NCBI GenBank assembly: GCA_026770575.1
Contig: MU657270.1
Coordinates: 72,273-90,946 of the forward strand
Length of the DNA: 18,674 nt
Direction of reading: 5' to 3'
DNA from: Pelagophyceae sp. CCMP2097
Taxonomy: Eukaryota > Sar > Pelagophyceae
Shown: one piece after another, positions 18,155 through 18,674 of the stretch
How positions within the stretch are numbered: position 1 is the first letter of the stretch
Layout: the number at the start of each line of letters is the position of its first letter
The notes under the pieces: model-generated
What the model was told of the DNA's origin: nothing
Database searches by the model: none
The model's input: only the letters and a program-made list of their open reading frames with translations
Program-made: the position numbers and the translations under genes

Positions 18155-18561
18155 CAAGGCACAACGACAGCTATGCATAGGCACGATCGATATTTGCCGG
18201 GATTTTTGCCGAAACGATAATCGGCGATATTTCATCGACATTTGCCGGGATTACCGGGAAAATCGTCGTTATTTGCTAGACTCAACACAATCTGACGCTC
18301 GCAAATACCATGTTTTTCGTCATTTCGCAATTTAATATCTCAATAAAGGCATATTTAAGATTTAATTAAATCTTATTTACGTTTGTTTTAACATATTTCT
18401 CAATAAAGATTTTATAAAATCTTAATTTTGCCTTTATTGAGATATTTAAGTGTAAAAAAGTCGATAATCGTCGATTCCCAGTCGATATTTGCCGGGATTC
18501 CTGTCGATAGTATCGACCGATATTTGCCGGAAAAGCCATCCATAGGCGTCGTTGTGCCTTG
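18155..18561. mobile_element. hAT-like MITE, 407 bp, non-autonomous
   Basis: The element is bounded by perfect 14-bp terminal inverted repeats, CAAGGCACAACGAC (18155-18168) and its complement (18548-18561), and by the exact 8-bp duplication GCCTCACT. An 8-bp duplication and a TIR starting CA are typical of hAT transposons. It is strikingly AT-rich against the surrounding GC-rich DNA and encodes no transposase. Subterminal direct repeats close to TCGATATTTGCCGGGATT occur at 18187, 18235, 18482 and (partial) 18517, the usual layout of transposase-binding repeats. The centre holds an 18-bp inverted repeat, AATATCTCAATAAAGGCA (18334-18351) with its complement at 18429-18446. It sits about 100 bp upstream of the coiled-coil start codon, so it may affect that promoter. 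Confidence 0.85.
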
Positions 18562-18569
18562 GCCTCACT
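18562..18569. repeat. 8-bp target-site duplication, right (GCCTCACT)
   Basis: This is the exact copy of 18147-18154, flanking the right terminal inverted repeat of the MITE. Confidence 0.85.
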
Positions 18570-18674
18570 AGGCGGTCGGGCCATCCCTGGCCGTCAACCC
18601 TGCCTGTCCCGCCCCATTGGGCTGCCTCGCGTGGTGTTCGCGTGGGTGTTGGTTCTCGGTGCCAGGCGCCTCAA

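Noticed and set aside
18366..18584. Minus-strand ORF of 72 codons at the right end
   Set aside because: It lies largely within the MITE and has no similarity to a transposase.

Overview
The window looks like nuclear DNA of a small, gene-dense, very GC-rich photosynthetic stramenopile, most like a pelagophyte such as Aureococcus (an inference). The evidence is: many genes are interrupted by tiny introns (about 35-180 nt, mostly 45-110) that end in TAG or CAG; one protein carries a signal peptide followed by an AAAF-type plastid-targeting junction typical of complex red-lineage plastids; eukaryotic families are present (patatin/PNPLA lipase, membrane J-protein, calponin/transgelin); and there are no bacterial operons or ribosome-binding sites. 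Long antisense ORFs are common because of the GC bias and were not called as genes. Gene models were made by joining exons where conserved protein blocks continue across a splice donor and acceptor in the right phase.

Layout: 1-200 is a degenerate 21-bp repeat array. Then come a single-exon PNPLA-type lipase (+, 223-1143), a membrane-bound J-domain protein (-, about 1162-2377, 3 exons), a plastid-targeted YbaB/EbfC nucleoid protein (-, 2717-3293, 2 exons), a membrane-anchored GT4 glycosyltransferase (+, 3718-5654), a fused NagB-like/PIG-L (LmbE)-like amino-sugar protein (-, 6011-9043, 6 exons), an organelle-targeted ABM-like small protein (+, 9210-9965, 4 exons), a secretory exostosin-like glycosyltransferase (-, 10100-11772, 3 exons), a gene-poor repeat region with interstitial CCCTAA telomere-like tracts (about 11870-12405), a calponin-homology protein with C-terminal repeats (+, 12565-13510, 4 exons), a 1335-residue Ala-rich coiled-coil protein (-, 13844-18049, 4 exons), and a complete 407-bp MITE (18155-18561) with 14-bp terminal inverted repeats and 8-bp target-site duplications.

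The genes do not form one pathway; this looks like ordinary compact eukaryotic gene packing with divergent and convergent pairs. The most interesting signals concern genome architecture. Several introns start with GC instead of GT. Two GC-AG introns in unrelated genes share sequence blocks at the same offsets, as expected for introner-type mobile introns. One intron looks born by tandem duplication of an exon edge. A hAT-like MITE is intact at both ends. No RNA genes, CRISPR arrays or viral genes were seen.
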